From Monoplex corrugatus (taxonomy: Eukaryota; Mollusca; Gastropoda; Littorinimorpha; Ranellidae), in the NCBI GenBank assembly GCA_030674185.1, contig JAPXFY010000031.1, positions 34,168,539-34,232,538 of the forward strand: a DNA stretch of 64,000 nt, in the 5' to 3' direction. The notes under the pieces are model-generated. The model was given only the letters and a program-made list of their open reading frames with translations. It did no database searches and had not been told where the DNA came from. Shown here in pieces: positions 39,506 to 50,449 of this stretch. Each line of letters begins with the position of its first letter. The first letter of the stretch is position 1. Both the position numbers and the translations under genes were made by a program.

Positions 39506-42321
39506 TGTTAGCCCTGTTATGGTTCTAGTAGTCAGCTGGGCTAGAAACAAAATTAACTTGAATTTGATTAAAAAAGGAAATCTGTATGAACCATGCTCCT
39601 GTCTTTGTACTTGTCCTTATCTTGGGAGTCTGTTGTATTGTCTGCACACATGTAGATGAAGACTGGTTGCTGGCCTGTGACTTAGATTCTGTCAAAAATC
39701 TGAATTTGGGACATGCAGACCTGATTCAGAAGAAAGTGATTGGTATTCTGCTCTTTGTGTCACAACACTAGAATGGTGATTGATGTGGTATGCAGTATTT
39801 TTATTTCTCTTAAACTTTACTTCGCAAGAAAATCTGCTTTTTGGAGCAAAACCCAGTGCAGGGTTTACAAAATTAGAAAAAAGGCAAAAGCAAAATCAAT
39901 TGAATGAACTTAACCAAAATATGTACTGTCAGTATTTTTATTTAAAGTGTAGCTCACGTCATGATGTATGTCAGCCTGAGCCAGAAAACATTCCAGGTCA
40001 AAAGTTGGTTGTACAACAGGATTTGTGAAATGACTCAGGTTGTGCGCGGTGTAATTTACAACATTGAATTGTGATTTTTAAAAAAATGTTCATACTCCTG
40101 CGTTTGTATGTGCATTTTCCTTGGGGATCCGTTTTGCTATAGTGTCGTCTGTGAGTAGGGATCTGAATTTGTAACATGTGTGCCTGATTCAGAATGATAG
40201 CTATTCCACCGTTTGCGTGAGAACACAAGTCTAATATGGTGTGGCATGTTCGATTTTCTCTCTCTCACATGAAAATCTGCTTTTTGGAGTGAAGTCTTGC
40301 GTAGCATTTCTTAAAACTACAGCACCAAACAATAATGAGATGATTGAAGTGAAATAAGATACGTGGCTTTCTTTGTAAATCAAAACTACACTTGGAAAAA
40401 GTATGGATTTAAACTTGGACCCAGGTCAGGATCTCTGTTAGATTGAGCCAGAGAACATTCCAGATCAAAATTTTGTTGTACAGCAAGATCCACCGTAATC
40501 GACATTACATGATCCTGTTATCTACCAAAAAAGCCCAGGTTTTTCACCGCCCTGCCTTTGAACTTGCCTGTTTTCCTTGGGGATACGTGTTGTATTGTCG
40601 TCCAAGAAACCAAAAGAATGCCAAGAAAAATCAAGTGAATGAACTTACGCAAAGCATGTACTGTTAATATCATGATTCAGATTTGGACCCAGGACAGGAT
40701 CTACGTCAGCCTGAGCCAGAAAACATTCCAGATCAAAAATTGGTTGTACAACAGGATTTGTGAAACAACAAAGGTTGTGTACAGTGTCATTTACAACACG
40801 GTATTTGAATGGCAAAAACAAACAAACAATTATTGATACTCTTGTTTTTGTCCGTGGATTTTCTTTTGTGGTGAGTTTATCCACTGGGACCCTTTTGTCC
40901 AGGGCCAGCTGGTTAGCAGCGTTGCATACCTGCTGGTTGGTTAAAGCAAACATGAAAACTATAGCCTGCACACCTGGGGATTCCTGCATGCTTAGGTTGG
41001 ACTCGTGCACCTGAAAGAGAAAAACGTTACCTTTTCATGCAATTGTTGTCACTTGTTGGTGATTGCCTTACATTTTCTTAGAGTGGTTTACTGTAGACTT
41101 TCAACAGTAAACCTTGTCAAGACCGACTACAGACTAGCTTAGCACAAGGCCTTTTCCATCAAAGTGTTTTAACCTTTTGACTCCTGCAGGAAGCTGGTGG
41201 ATAGCGTGAGGGAGTCAAAGGGTTAAGTTTTTGCAGTTGGTGGATAGGGTGCAGAAGTCAAAGGGTTAATTATAAACTCCCAGAACCTTCCCATGCAATG
41301 GCTGGGGGATTCTTTGAGTATAAACTGTATCCCACACCTTTTGGACATCATTTGCTAGGATTTTCTTTTTCCAGCACTATTTGTCTCTGCATTTTTTTTC
41401 ACCATCACCTCCACATTTCCCTCTTTCTGCCTCACCTGTACTTGTTCAAGATGTTCTTGCAGTCTGTTTTCTCCCACCTACCAACGCACTTTGGGCACAG
41501 TATGCCAGACTGTGCAGCCAACATGAGGTTTTTCTTGCATAACGTGTGTCAACTCACTAATGGAACTTACACATACGTGTTCGAGCCAGTATGAACATCA
41601 TTCCTACGGATGTGTGTCTGATTCAGAATGATCGCTATTCCACCGTTTGTGTGAGAACACAAGTATAATATGATGTGGCATGTTTGATTTTCTCTCTCTC
41701 ACATGAAAATCTGCTTTTTGGAGGAAAGTCTTGCGCAGCATTTCTTAAAACTACAGCACCAAACAACAATGAGACGATTGAAGTGAAATAAGATACGTGG
41801 CTTTCATTGTAAATCAAAACTACACTTGGAAAAAATATGGATTTAAACTTGGACCCAGGTCAGGATCTCTGTAAGATTGAGCCAGAGAACATTCCAGATC
41901 AAAATTTTGTTGTACGGTGGGATGCATGAAAGGACATGGAATATGTTGCACCGTGATCGACATTACATGATCCTGTTATCTACCAAAAAAGTCCAGGTTT
42001 TTCACCGCCCTGTCTTTGAACTTGCCTGTTTTCCTTGGGGATACGTGTGTTGTCGTCCAAGAAACCAAAAGAATGCCAAGAAAAATCAAGTGAATGAACT
42101 TACGCAAAGCATGTACTGTTAATATCATGATTCAGATTTGGACCCAGGACAGGATCTACGTCAGCCTGAGCCAGAAAACATTCCAGATCAAAAATTGGTT
42201 GTACAACAGGATTTGTGAAACAACAAAGGTTGTGTACAATGTCATTTACAACACGGTATTTGAATGGCAAAAACAAACAAACAATTATTGATACTCTTGT
42301 CTTTGTCCGTGGATTTTCCTT
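39506..42321 (+). repeat. Patchwork of duplicated LINE-derived segments
   Basis: The GAGCCAGAAAACATTCCAG and TTTGGACCCAGG blocks occur repeatedly (39970, 40445, 40710, 41880, 42165). 40860-41900 is duplicated at 46570-46831 plus 53395-54170. Some pieces match 7434-7900. No intact frame. Confidence 0.65.
40872..41010 (-). pseudogene. Duplicated exon-like block (copy of 46400-46709)
   Basis: Starts after a TCTCTTTCAG acceptor with VHESNLSMQESPGVQAIVFM and continues NQQVCNAANQLALDKRVPVD. The same block, five bases shorter, is at 46400-46709. The protein is not recognised. Confidence 0.5.
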
Positions 42322-42733
42322 GTGAAGTTTGAACCGTTTTCTACTATTACAAGTGAATGTTACCAGACTGCTTTTGCCTGGATTTCTGGTCATGTTGGTA
42401 TTGGAGGCAGTGAAAAGGTTGACTGCCTGGCCAAGAATGACGCAAGGGAAAGTATGTGTAAATCCTTCATTCCTTACACAGATGTAAAATCCAAAGTAGG
42501 CCTACATAGTTATGTGAGAATCTGTGGCAGGATGATTGGAATAAAGAGACAGGTAACAAACTTTTCCAAAATGTGCCCCAGCCTGAAAGAAATTTTCCCA
42601 TCTGCTGCAGGCAACCGTAAGAAAGAGACAGTATCATGTAGGTTACACATAGGTCACACATCATACAATCATTCGTACCTTTTAAGAAAAACGAAGCACC
42701 GTGGTGTATACCTTGTGACGAGCTGTTGAGCAT
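42322..42733 (+). pseudogene. LINE RNase H domain fragment
   Basis: AFAWISGHVGIGGSEKVDCL matches the WIPSHVGIxGNExAD block of RNase H domains at the end of Jockey/I/CR1-type LINE polyproteins; CRLHIGHTSYNHSYLLRKTK matches the downstream RLRIGHTxxTHSYL block. The upstream reverse transcriptase is not attached. It breaks after KHRGVYLVTSC where the family normally has a Cys/His end. Confidence 0.78.
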
Positions 42734-42944
42734 CGGTCACCTTGATTGCTGGGACTCGTGCGATGTGAGACATAAGCACTCCCAGCCTGGGGGTTTTGAA
42801 GGGGGAACTGCAAAATTAACGGGTACCCGAAATAAAACACGTATATCTCAAAAAGTATTTGATGAAATGTATTGAAATTTTGTATACTTGTTAACAAATA
42901 AATGTTTTGTCTCATATGTAATTTTCAAATCATTTGACGTTTGT

Positions 42945-45838
42945 CATCATCATCAGTCCCGTAGTCTGGTTGACCGTTGGGGCACCATTGAAGATTTTGC
43001 AACCAACTTCCTCCACTCCTCACGGTCCTCAGCTTTCCGCAGAATGATATTCCATTCAAGGCCAGTCCACTCTCTGATATTGTCCTCCCATCTTTTTCTC
43101 TGTCTGCCTCTTCGTCTCCCTCCCTGAACTGTTCCCTGCAAGACGGTCTTGGCCAGTCCAGATGATCGTGTGACGTGCCCGTACCACCTCAGTTTGCGTC
43201 TTTTCACTGAGGTCAGGAGGTCTTCATACGGCCCGATGGCGTTTTCGATTCGGGTTTTCACTTCTTTATTGGTTATATGATCTATGTACGAGATACCAAG
43301 GAGTTTGCGGAAGCATCTCATCTCCATTGCCTGTATCCTTCTTTCAATGTCTGCTGTTATGGTCCATGTTTCGCATGCATACAAAAATATTGACATGACC
43401 AGGGAACGCATCAGTCTGATCTTGGAGCCGATTGCGATATTCTTGTCGTTCCAGATGACTTTTAGCTTGGTCATTGCAGCTGTGGTCTGTGCAATCCTGG
43501 AAAGTACCTCGGGCTTTGATCCTTCATCTGATACTATAGCTCCCAGATATTTAAATCTATGGACGGTCTCAAGTTTCTTGTTGTCTATGGTAATGTCAGT
43601 GCTGATGCCATTGGTATTATTTGTCATCAACTGGGTTTTCTCTGCACTGATCTGCATGCCATATGATGTGGAGGCCTCATCAAGATGTTTTATCAAGCTG
43701 ACTAGCTCTTGCTCTTGCCCAGCTAGTCCGTCAATGTCGTCGGCAAAACGCAAGTTTGTGATTGTTCTACCTCCGATGCTGACTGTTCCCTCGTGGTCTT
43801 CAAGTGCGTCAGCCATTATTCTCTCTAAGAAGATGTTGAAGAGAGTGGGGGAGAGCAGGCATCCTTGGCGTACTCCAACTGTGGTTCGGAACCATTCGCC
43901 TATGTTGTTGTCATGGTAGACTGCACTGGTCGCCTTTTCGTAGAGGCATTCTATGGTTCTGATCAGGTTGGCATTGATGTTGTACAGCCTCATGGTTGCC
44001 CACAAGGCTGCGTGCCAAACTCTGTCGAATGCCTTCTTGAAGTCCACGAAGACGTGGTAAAGGCCTTGTTGGTGTTGCAGGTATTTCTTACAGAGCAATC
44101 TGAGGTTGAAAATTTGCTCTGTGGTACTTCTTCCTGGTCTGAAACCTGCCAGCTCTTCTTTTATTATCTCCTCAGCTTGTGGCTTCAGTCTACTCAGAAG
44201 GATTTTTAGCATGACCTTACTTGGATGGCTGATCAGGCTGATGGTACGGTAGTTTTGGCATAGTTGTAGGTTGCCTTTCTTCGGGAGAGTGATGATCAGG
44301 GACTGGGTCCAAGGTGTTGGCCACTCACCTGTCCGCCAGATCTTATTGCAGATGATGAGTAACATATCTATCATGGCCTCTCCTCCTGCCTGGACCAGTT
44401 CTGAGGGAATGTTGTCCATTCCTGCCGACTTGCCTTTCTTCAATGATTTTACTGCAGCTTCAACTTCTTCTCGCAAGATGGGGTAGCTGTCGTTGTTGGT
44501 TGGTGGAGGAACGTCTAGCACCTTGGGATCTCCTGTTGTTGTGTGTGTGTATAATTCGGAGCAGTACTCTGTCCACCTCTGCAGAATCTCTTGATCTTCT
44601 GTGAGACATTTCCCTGCTTTGTTCTGTATGGTAGTGGTTCTGCCTTGTTTTGAGCTTGCTAGTTCTTTCACAAGCTGGTAGGCTTTTTTGCTGTTATTTT
44701 TCTGCAGGTTTGCTTCGATATCTTGGCATTGTTCTTCAATCCATGTTTCCTTTGCTTTCCTCATGCCTTCTTTAACTTGTTGGTTGGCTTTTCTGTATGG
44801 TTTAGCACCTTCATCCGTACTCTTCTTTTGCTTTAGTTCTCTGCGTTTGTCGCTCAGCTTTAGTACTTCTTCCGTGACCCAGGGCATCTTTGTTGGTCGG
44901 TGTTTTCCAAGGATGTCGTTGGCTGCTTCGGTCACGGCAGTGTTGAAGTTGTTGATCAGAGTGTCTACTTCGGTGTCCATATTGTCAAGGACGAGGAGAG
45001 GAGCAAACTTCCCTCCTATCGTTGCTTGGAAGTTTTCAACTATGTTGGGGTCTTTGAGCTTCTCAAGATTGAACTTAATTCTTATGTTGCCCTGTTTCTT
45101 CATCCTCTGGAGGCGGAGTTTGAAGGTCATCATTACAAGCTCATGATCGCTTCCAATGTCGGCTCCTGGAAAGCTCCTGGTCTTTGCGATGTTAACACTT
45201 GACTGGAAGCGTCTTTGAACCATGATGTAGTCGATCTGACTGTGGTATTTTTCTCCTGGGCTGTGCCATGTCCAGCGTCTAGATGGTTTGTGTGGACCGA
45301 ACGTGTTCACCACCCTCAGGTCGTTGTAACTGGCGAATTCTAGGAGCCTTAAACCTCTTTCGTTGGTCTCAGGGTTGCAGTATTGGCCACATATCCCTTT
45401 CCAGTTATTGTGTTCATCCTCTCCAATCTTCGCATTCCAGTCGCCCTGCACTATAATGATGTCTTTCTTTGGCGTCTGATCTACGATTTCCTGCAGTTGA
45501 TCATAGAAATCTTCGACAGCCTCGTCATCATAGTCAGTTGTTGGGGCATAAGCTTGGATGACGGTGATGTTAAAAGGTGAAGCCTTAAGCCGAATAGTAA
45601 TGAGTCTGCTAGAGACTGGTCGGCATCCCATGATGGCATTCACAGTGTCTTTGTGAATGAGGAATCCAACTCCATGTTCATGTTTGTCTTCACTGCCACT
45701 GAAGTAGAGTTTGTGGCCTTCTGGGGTAGACGTTTCTCCGAGGTTTTTCCATCGTACCTCACAGAGCCCAAGGACGTTCCATCGGTATCTCTTCATTTCA
45801 TACGTTAGTTCTGCAACTTTTCCTGCTGCTCTCAGCGA
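42945..45838 (-). mobile_element. APE-type non-LTR retrotransposon (LINE), nearly full-length
   Basis: One long frame on the minus strand with endonuclease and reverse transcriptase, ending in a short (ATG)n tail at 42945-42955. The 5' junction lies at about 45831-45840 inside CRESS Rep copy 3. The matching other side of Rep is not found left of 42945, so the insertion was accompanied by loss, or the Rep fragment was already truncated. Confidence 0.85.
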
Positions 45839-45865
45839 TCTCCCTTGCCATGTCAAAGATGACAA
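42953..45865 (-). CDS. LINE endonuclease / reverse transcriptase polyprotein
   Basis: 970 open codons. AP-type endonuclease: LGLCEVRWKNLGE (catalytic Glu), VIQAYAPTTDYDDE, VQGDWNAKIGED, DIGSDHELVMMTF (final SDH). Reverse transcriptase: ITLPKKGNLQLCQNYRTISL, LAGFRPGRSTTEQIF, VFVDFKKAFDRVWH, GVRQGCLLSPTLFNIFLERI and the active site LRFADDIDGLAG. The end ACETWTITADIERRIQAMEM and MRCFRKLLGISY is the usual post-RT block. The enzyme nicks target DNA and primes reverse transcription there. The first nine residues or so (45865 to about 45838) are read from CRESS Rep DNA in another frame, so the native start may be lost. Clade not assigned. Confidence 0.93.
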   Translation of the reverse strand: MSSLTWQGRSLRAAGKVAELTYEMKRYRWNVLGLCEVRWKNLGETSTPEGHKLYFSGSEDKHEHGVGFLIHKDTVNAIMGCRPVSSRLITIRLKASPFNITVIQAYAPTTDYDDEAVEDFYDQLQEIVDQTPKKDIIIVQGDWNAKIGEDEHNNWKGICGQYCNPETNERGLRLLEFASYNDLRVVNTFGPHKPSRRWTWHSPGEKYHSQIDYIMVQRRFQSSVNIAKTRSFPGADIGSDHELVMMTFKLRLQRMKKQGNIRIKFNLEKLKDPNIVENFQATIGGKFAPLLVLDNMDTEVDTLINNFNTAVTEAANDILGKHRPTKMPWVTEEVLKLSDKRRELKQKKSTDEGAKPYRKANQQVKEGMRKAKETWIEEQCQDIEANLQKNNSKKAYQLVKELASSKQGRTTTIQNKAGKCLTEDQEILQRWTEYCSELYTHTTTGDPKVLDVPPPTNNDSYPILREEVEAAVKSLKKGKSAGMDNIPSELVQAGGEAMIDMLLIICNKIWRTGEWPTPWTQSLIITLPKKGNLQLCQNYRTISLISHPSKVMLKILLSRLKPQAEEIIKEELAGFRPGRSTTEQIFNLRLLCKKYLQHQQGLYHVFVDFKKAFDRVWHAALWATMRLYNINANLIRTIECLYEKATSAVYHDNNIGEWFRTTVGVRQGCLLSPTLFNIFLERIMADALEDHEGTVSIGGRTITNLRFADDIDGLAGQEQELVSLIKHLDEASTSYGMQISAEKTQLMTNNTNGISTDITIDNKKLETVHRFKYLGAIVSDEGSKPEVLSRIAQTTAAMTKLKVIWNDKNIAIGSKIRLMRSLVMSIFLYACETWTITADIERRIQAMEMRCFRKLLGISYIDHITNKEVKTRIENAIGPYEDLLTSVKRRKLRWYGHVTRSSGLAKTVLQGTVQGGRRRGRQRKRWEDNIREWTGLEWNIILRKAEDREEWRKLVAKSSMVPQRSTRLRD

Positions 45866-46328
45866 TTTTCTGATTTTGGTAGGCGTACATCACATCATGG
45901 TACGATGTACTGTTTGTGTAGAAGGCAGCCTCAGTGGCTACCATGAACTTGGCTAACATTGTTTTTCCGGAGTTTCCCTCTTCATCGACGACGAAAGTGA
46001 TTTTCCTAAAGTCTTGGTGCTTGACACGTTTCAGGACGTGTTCTTGCCACGGGAATAACCGAGTAGACTTCATTTGCGCGATCATATGTTTCCGAGTTTT
46101 GTCGTTTTCTATGTCTGCGATGGCATCTCTCAACATATTCTTCCGAGACAGATAATCGAGACCAAATTCGTCGATTAGCGTCTGTTCTTCAACGTCCTTT
46201 TCTTGCATGCGTTGTAAGAGTTTGGTAATGTCGGTCCTAGGAGCGTTCACAGTGTTTGAAACGTCTCCGTGTTCGAACGGGGTCCTATCCTCTTTCGAGC
46301 AGTACTTAATATTCTCACGTTTGTAGTC
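45838..46328 (-). pseudogene. CRESS Rep, copy 3 (motif III to Walker B)
   Basis: Open from 46328, directly after an in-frame TAA. Begins DYKRENIKYCSKEDRTPFEH (endonuclease motif III YCSKE), then LLQRMQEKDVEEQTLIDEFG and LFPWQEHVLKRVKHQD. Walker A is DEEGNSGKTMLAKF, Walker B IVIFDMARE. It ends where the LINE begins. Closer in sequence to copy 1 than copy 2 is. Motifs I and II, motif C and the C-terminus are missing. Confidence 0.88.
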
Positions 46329-46399
46329 TTAGTTAAAATATAAAAATTTACAACAAATCTTATTTTTATCATTCATTCATATTCACAATTAAGTGCTCA

Positions 46400-46709
46400 T
46401 CAGGCTTTCTGGTTGTGGATGCCTCCTGGAGAGGTATTCACGGTTCCTGGGTTTTGAGATAATGGTTGCTTTTCTTCTGGGGGTGCTGTACTGACAGGGG
46501 TGGGGATTTTGGGAGGCTGACCCTGGTGGAATGTGGAGCTGAGAGAACTGCAGAACAGGGCCAGTTCTTTTGTGGTGAGTTCATCCACTGGTACCCTTTT
46601 GTCCAGGGCCAGCTGGTTAGCAGCGTTGCATACCTGCTGGTTGGTTAAACATGAAAACTATAGCCTGCACACCTGGGGATTCCTGCATGCTTAGTTTGGA
46701 CTCGTGCAC
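46400..46709 (-). pseudogene. 3'-terminal exon-like block, unknown protein
   Basis: Acceptor TCTCTTTCAG (46710-46712 and beyond), then VHESKLSMQESPGVQAIVFM, a five-base deletion relative to 40872-41010, and VDELTTKELALFCSSLSSTF to the stop after GIHNQKA. It has the look of a spliced last exon. I do not recognise the family. It lies outside the inverted ends of the element at 46832 and within the duplicated segment. Confidence 0.45.
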
Positions 46710-47257
46710 CTGAAAGAGAAAAACGTTACCTTTTCATGCAATTGTTGTCACTTGTTGGTGATTGCCTTACATTTTCTTACAGTGGTTTATTGTAGACTTT
46801 CAACAGAAAACCTTGTCAAGACCGACTACAGACCTTGGCCTGTCCGTAGACCCCCCTCCCCCCCCCCCCCCTGGGGGGGATTTATGAGTGAATTTTTCTG
46901 ATACTTTGTTCATTTTGAAATTTTATGGCATATGTTACCCTGCTGTAACCAGGTTATTTCAGGATATACGAGCGATATACTTTAGTAACCCTGCCGATGG
47001 CGATTATTCAGGGGTGGGGTTATTTTAAGTCTCTTAAATCAAATTTCTTCTTAAATATTTATATTAAATTTGGTACCAAACTAAAGAATATTGAAAAGGC
47101 TATCTGCTCATGTACAGTTTACAACCATATAAGGAATGTGGAACATGTTATTTACGAACAAAATCTAAAATGCATATGAAAACACAGTACGATACAGAAA
47201 ACAACAACTTGTCAATGGTAATGACACGTCTCTGAGTACAGATAAAAACCTCTCACC

Positions 47258-48634
47258 CTATTCATTACTGATGTCACAGCCATCTTGAAAGACAGCATCA
47301 GCAAAGCTGCCAAGCTGAGGTGGTTGCTCCTCTGTGTCAAGGTCTGGATTTTCTTCACAGAGAATGTCCACCAGTTCTCTTGGAAGGATGTCTCCCTCGG
47401 TCCACTGGATTGAAAGCCCAGATTTGCCTGCATGCCATCCTTTCCCCACAGGGCTTGGAATGTCAGGATTCTGAATGTGTGCCTTTTTCCAGATGAGGGT
47501 CTGGTAGTTTGATCTTTCAGTATGAAGCCTGAGGGAAGGTTTGCATGGCGGAAGGAGACTCAGGTCCGTCCCATCACAATCTGAGAGAGGCCCTGACCCT
47601 CCTCCAGTCTGGAACTTTTCCAAGCACAGGTTATACCTCAGTTTGTTCACACTTGTGTAATTCGGTCTTCCATAGAGGCAGCAAACAAATCGTTCAACAT
47701 CACCATGGACATCATTGCCCAAGACCGGACTGCCAAGCGTAGCAAACGTATTGCAGAAACTGGGATCTTTTTGGAATTTCTTCAAAACAGTGATTTTGCC
47801 TTTTCTGACGAAGCTGCTTGTGCTGTCACACCCTGAAAAGCATGCAATCCTAGGACTGCACCGCACTGCTCTCTTCCATGCATTTGTTCTAGCCTGGAGA
47901 TATCCAGGAGGCGTCTCTTGTTGCCTACTCCAGTGTCTAGAAGAACCTGATGTTCTATGTTTCTGACATGATAAAGCAACAGGATGAACACATCAGTGTC
48001 TGGAGATCGAACCACAATCCCTTGTGAAGAAGGATATGTGTTTGCTTGATGGCAGCAGTGCAGAATGATTTTTGTGTCGGCCTCCTCTTGAATTGAACAA
48101 AGGTCTGGTTGGAGATCACTGACAACTGTCATTCCATCTTCGCTGAAGAGATGTGTACACTTGCTTCCTGTTGTGAATAGATTCTCCGTCCTGCAGTCTT
48201 GGGGCATAGTCAGCCTTCTGCCATTCACTTAGAATCAGCTTCATTACTTCCATTTTGTTGTGGCCGTTGGAAAGAAAACCTTTCCAATCTTTAGGGATCT
48301 TTGTTGAAGGCCCTTTGAGCAGGAATGACTCTGTTGTTCCCCGTCTGGCTCGTTCAGAGGCTTTGATTGAACTCTCTTGATAAGTATCGGTGACAAAGTC
48401 GACCCTATCAGACTTGGGCAAGAGAGAGAAAACCTTTTGGGCCAGTTCGCCGAAAGATCCAGGTAGTCCAACAAGAGATTGGAGCATAGCATTTCCATCG
48501 ATGATGAATGTGCACCGTTCCAGCTGTGGCAGTTCAAAGTCGACATGCTTTTCAAGCATATGCATGAGCTTGGCTTTGTCTGTCTTGACAGGAAGTCCAT
48601 CTGGAGTGGCAAGTGCCCATGGTACAGGACTCAT
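47258..48634 (-). pseudogene. FEN1/XPG-like nuclease part of the large gene
   Basis: In successive overlapping frames: CTFIIDGNAMLQSL (like the XPG N-terminal Asp block), DFVTDTYQESSIKASERARR (like FDG...K...ERR), then EEADTKIILHCCHQA, VVRSPDTDVFILLLYH and FQGCDSTSSFVRKGKITVLK. The order EExD ... SxDxD ... GCD matches the metal-binding acids of the FEN1/XPG/PIN-like nuclease superfamily (EAEA ... DxD ... GSDY). The tail is SNxxGC-poor and Leu/Pro-rich. Frame changes near 48120-48230 and 47790-47860 break it. The function in the element (cutting branched DNA?) is inference. Confidence 0.65.
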
Positions 48635-48663
48635 GGGTATTCAGAGCTTTTTCCAGGTTGATG

Positions 48664-50425
48664 TCATGTTCCCGTGCAAATTATCAGTAACTGGCCAAAG
48701 AGGTTCCTCTGAGCTGCAATTTGAACAGTTTTGTTCTTTGTAGACTGTACCTTTGTCTTCACATGTGTATGTGAAAAAGTCTTCAGTGATAGTTTCTTCA
48801 TTGGAGCGTGGAAGCTTGTTGATTTGTCCACTAGCCTCTGCTGAACAAAATCATTGAAAGCTGAGATTCCACACTGTTTGCATTGAAGGAGGTCTTCCAT
48901 AACTTCTGGTGATGCTGGCTTGCCAGATGAAAGACAGAATAAAGCCTCTCTGTCATCAGTGTCAAATGGACTGGAAAAATTCTGGAAAGATTCCAACACT
49001 TTTTGCACATCTTGCTCTGTCTTTCTTATTTCAGATGGCCTGGTATCTTTGTGGGATGTTTCCTCTTCATCCGTCATTCCTGCCAACTCCATTGCTGCAG
49101 CAAGAAAACTGCCTCTCATGTGCCGTGTCACACACCATCTGTAGTAGGCAGCAAAATTTCTACTGAACCCAATGATACACCATGGGACTTTGCATGTCTG
49201 TTTATTGTTTGTTCAATTGTTTGATCCACAGCATTGCGAGAAGTAGCTACGTCAGACCTTGACACACTGAGTCCTCCATCCTGAAGAAGTTTGTCAGCCC
49301 CTGGATGAGTGTGTTTTATGTTCAAGAGAGAAATGAAGTAGACACTCAGATACTTGGCATAATTCATGTGGTCCATCGCAAACAACAACGGACACATCTC
49401 TTGCAGGCAAGTAAGATGTAAATCCAAATTGTTCTCTTTCGTTGCCCTCAGGAACCTCAAACACAGTATGGGTTTATTATCCCTTCAAGGTCAAAGTAAG
49501 AGATGCCTGCTGCAAACAGCACATGGCTTTATTACATGACATGATTGGGTTGTTGTTTTGCCAAGCAGGCCATCTCTTACTTTGACCTTGAAGAGGGAAT
49601 ACTGTTCATACAGCTGTTGGCATGCACCATTTTCCACAACAGATAGCAGCTTGTCCTTACTAGGATTGAACAGAGTAGCCACTGCATTCTGCACTTCTTG
49701 AAGTTCTTCAGCTTCACCTGTAGCCAGAAATTTGATAAGCAGTTGCCTCTCTAACGCTTCAAGGACTAGTTTGTGTACTCGAAGAGCACGATTGTAGTGC
49801 TTGCCAGCAAACACTTGCTCAATTGACCCACTTGTACAGATAGCAGACTGAATGACTATTTCAGTAAGACCAGTTCCCCTCATCAGTTTGCCAACAGCGC
49901 CAAGGAAAGAGCAGATTGTGTGGAAGCTTCCCAGTCTGACAAAGATGTCTTGGACGAGATTGTTCTGCCACACCAAGTTATACGCTTTCCTCGCTACTGC
50001 TAAGTCAAATGTAACTAATGTTACATCTTGTCCCACTTGCTTTGTTGCTGCCTGTGACACTTTGAGGACATGCTGGACTGTGGAATTTTCGTGATGGGGT
50101 GGTGGATGGGTGGCATGTAGTCAACAGTAGACTGCATCTTTTCTATGCCTTCTTCTCCTGTGAGAGACACCCATCCTCCCCATCCAGGCACCAGTTGATT
50201 TCCATCTTTGGCCTCAAATCTGGAGAAAATCCACCAAAAGTCAGCAACTTTAGCTTTGTAGACTGCCTCTGGGTTTGAGAAATGAGTGTCGACAACATTC
50301 AGCTTGGGTTCTGCCTTTTCTTTTGCAAAGCAGGGTGGTACGTTTCTTGGTTCATACTGCACAGAGCATTGGTGGTTTTGAGGAGCAGGAGGTAGTTCTG
50401 TTTGAGACGGAACTGTGTCATGCAC
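48664..50425 (-). pseudogene. Large element gene, central region
   Basis: Frames 50425-50021, 50060-49491, 49460-49128 and 49131-48664 follow one another in order with small overlaps, as expected of one long frame broken by indels. Recognisable stretches: FWWIFSRFEAKDGNQLVPGW, IFVRLGSFHTICSFLGAVGK, MCPLLFAMDHMNYAKYLSVY and MTRHMRGSFLAAAMEL. These recur in repetitive invertebrate proteins with the EEAD...SPDTDV nuclease-like end; their function is unknown to me. Confidence 0.6.
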
Positions 50426-50449
50426 TGTCTCCTGTCACCTCTTGAATAA

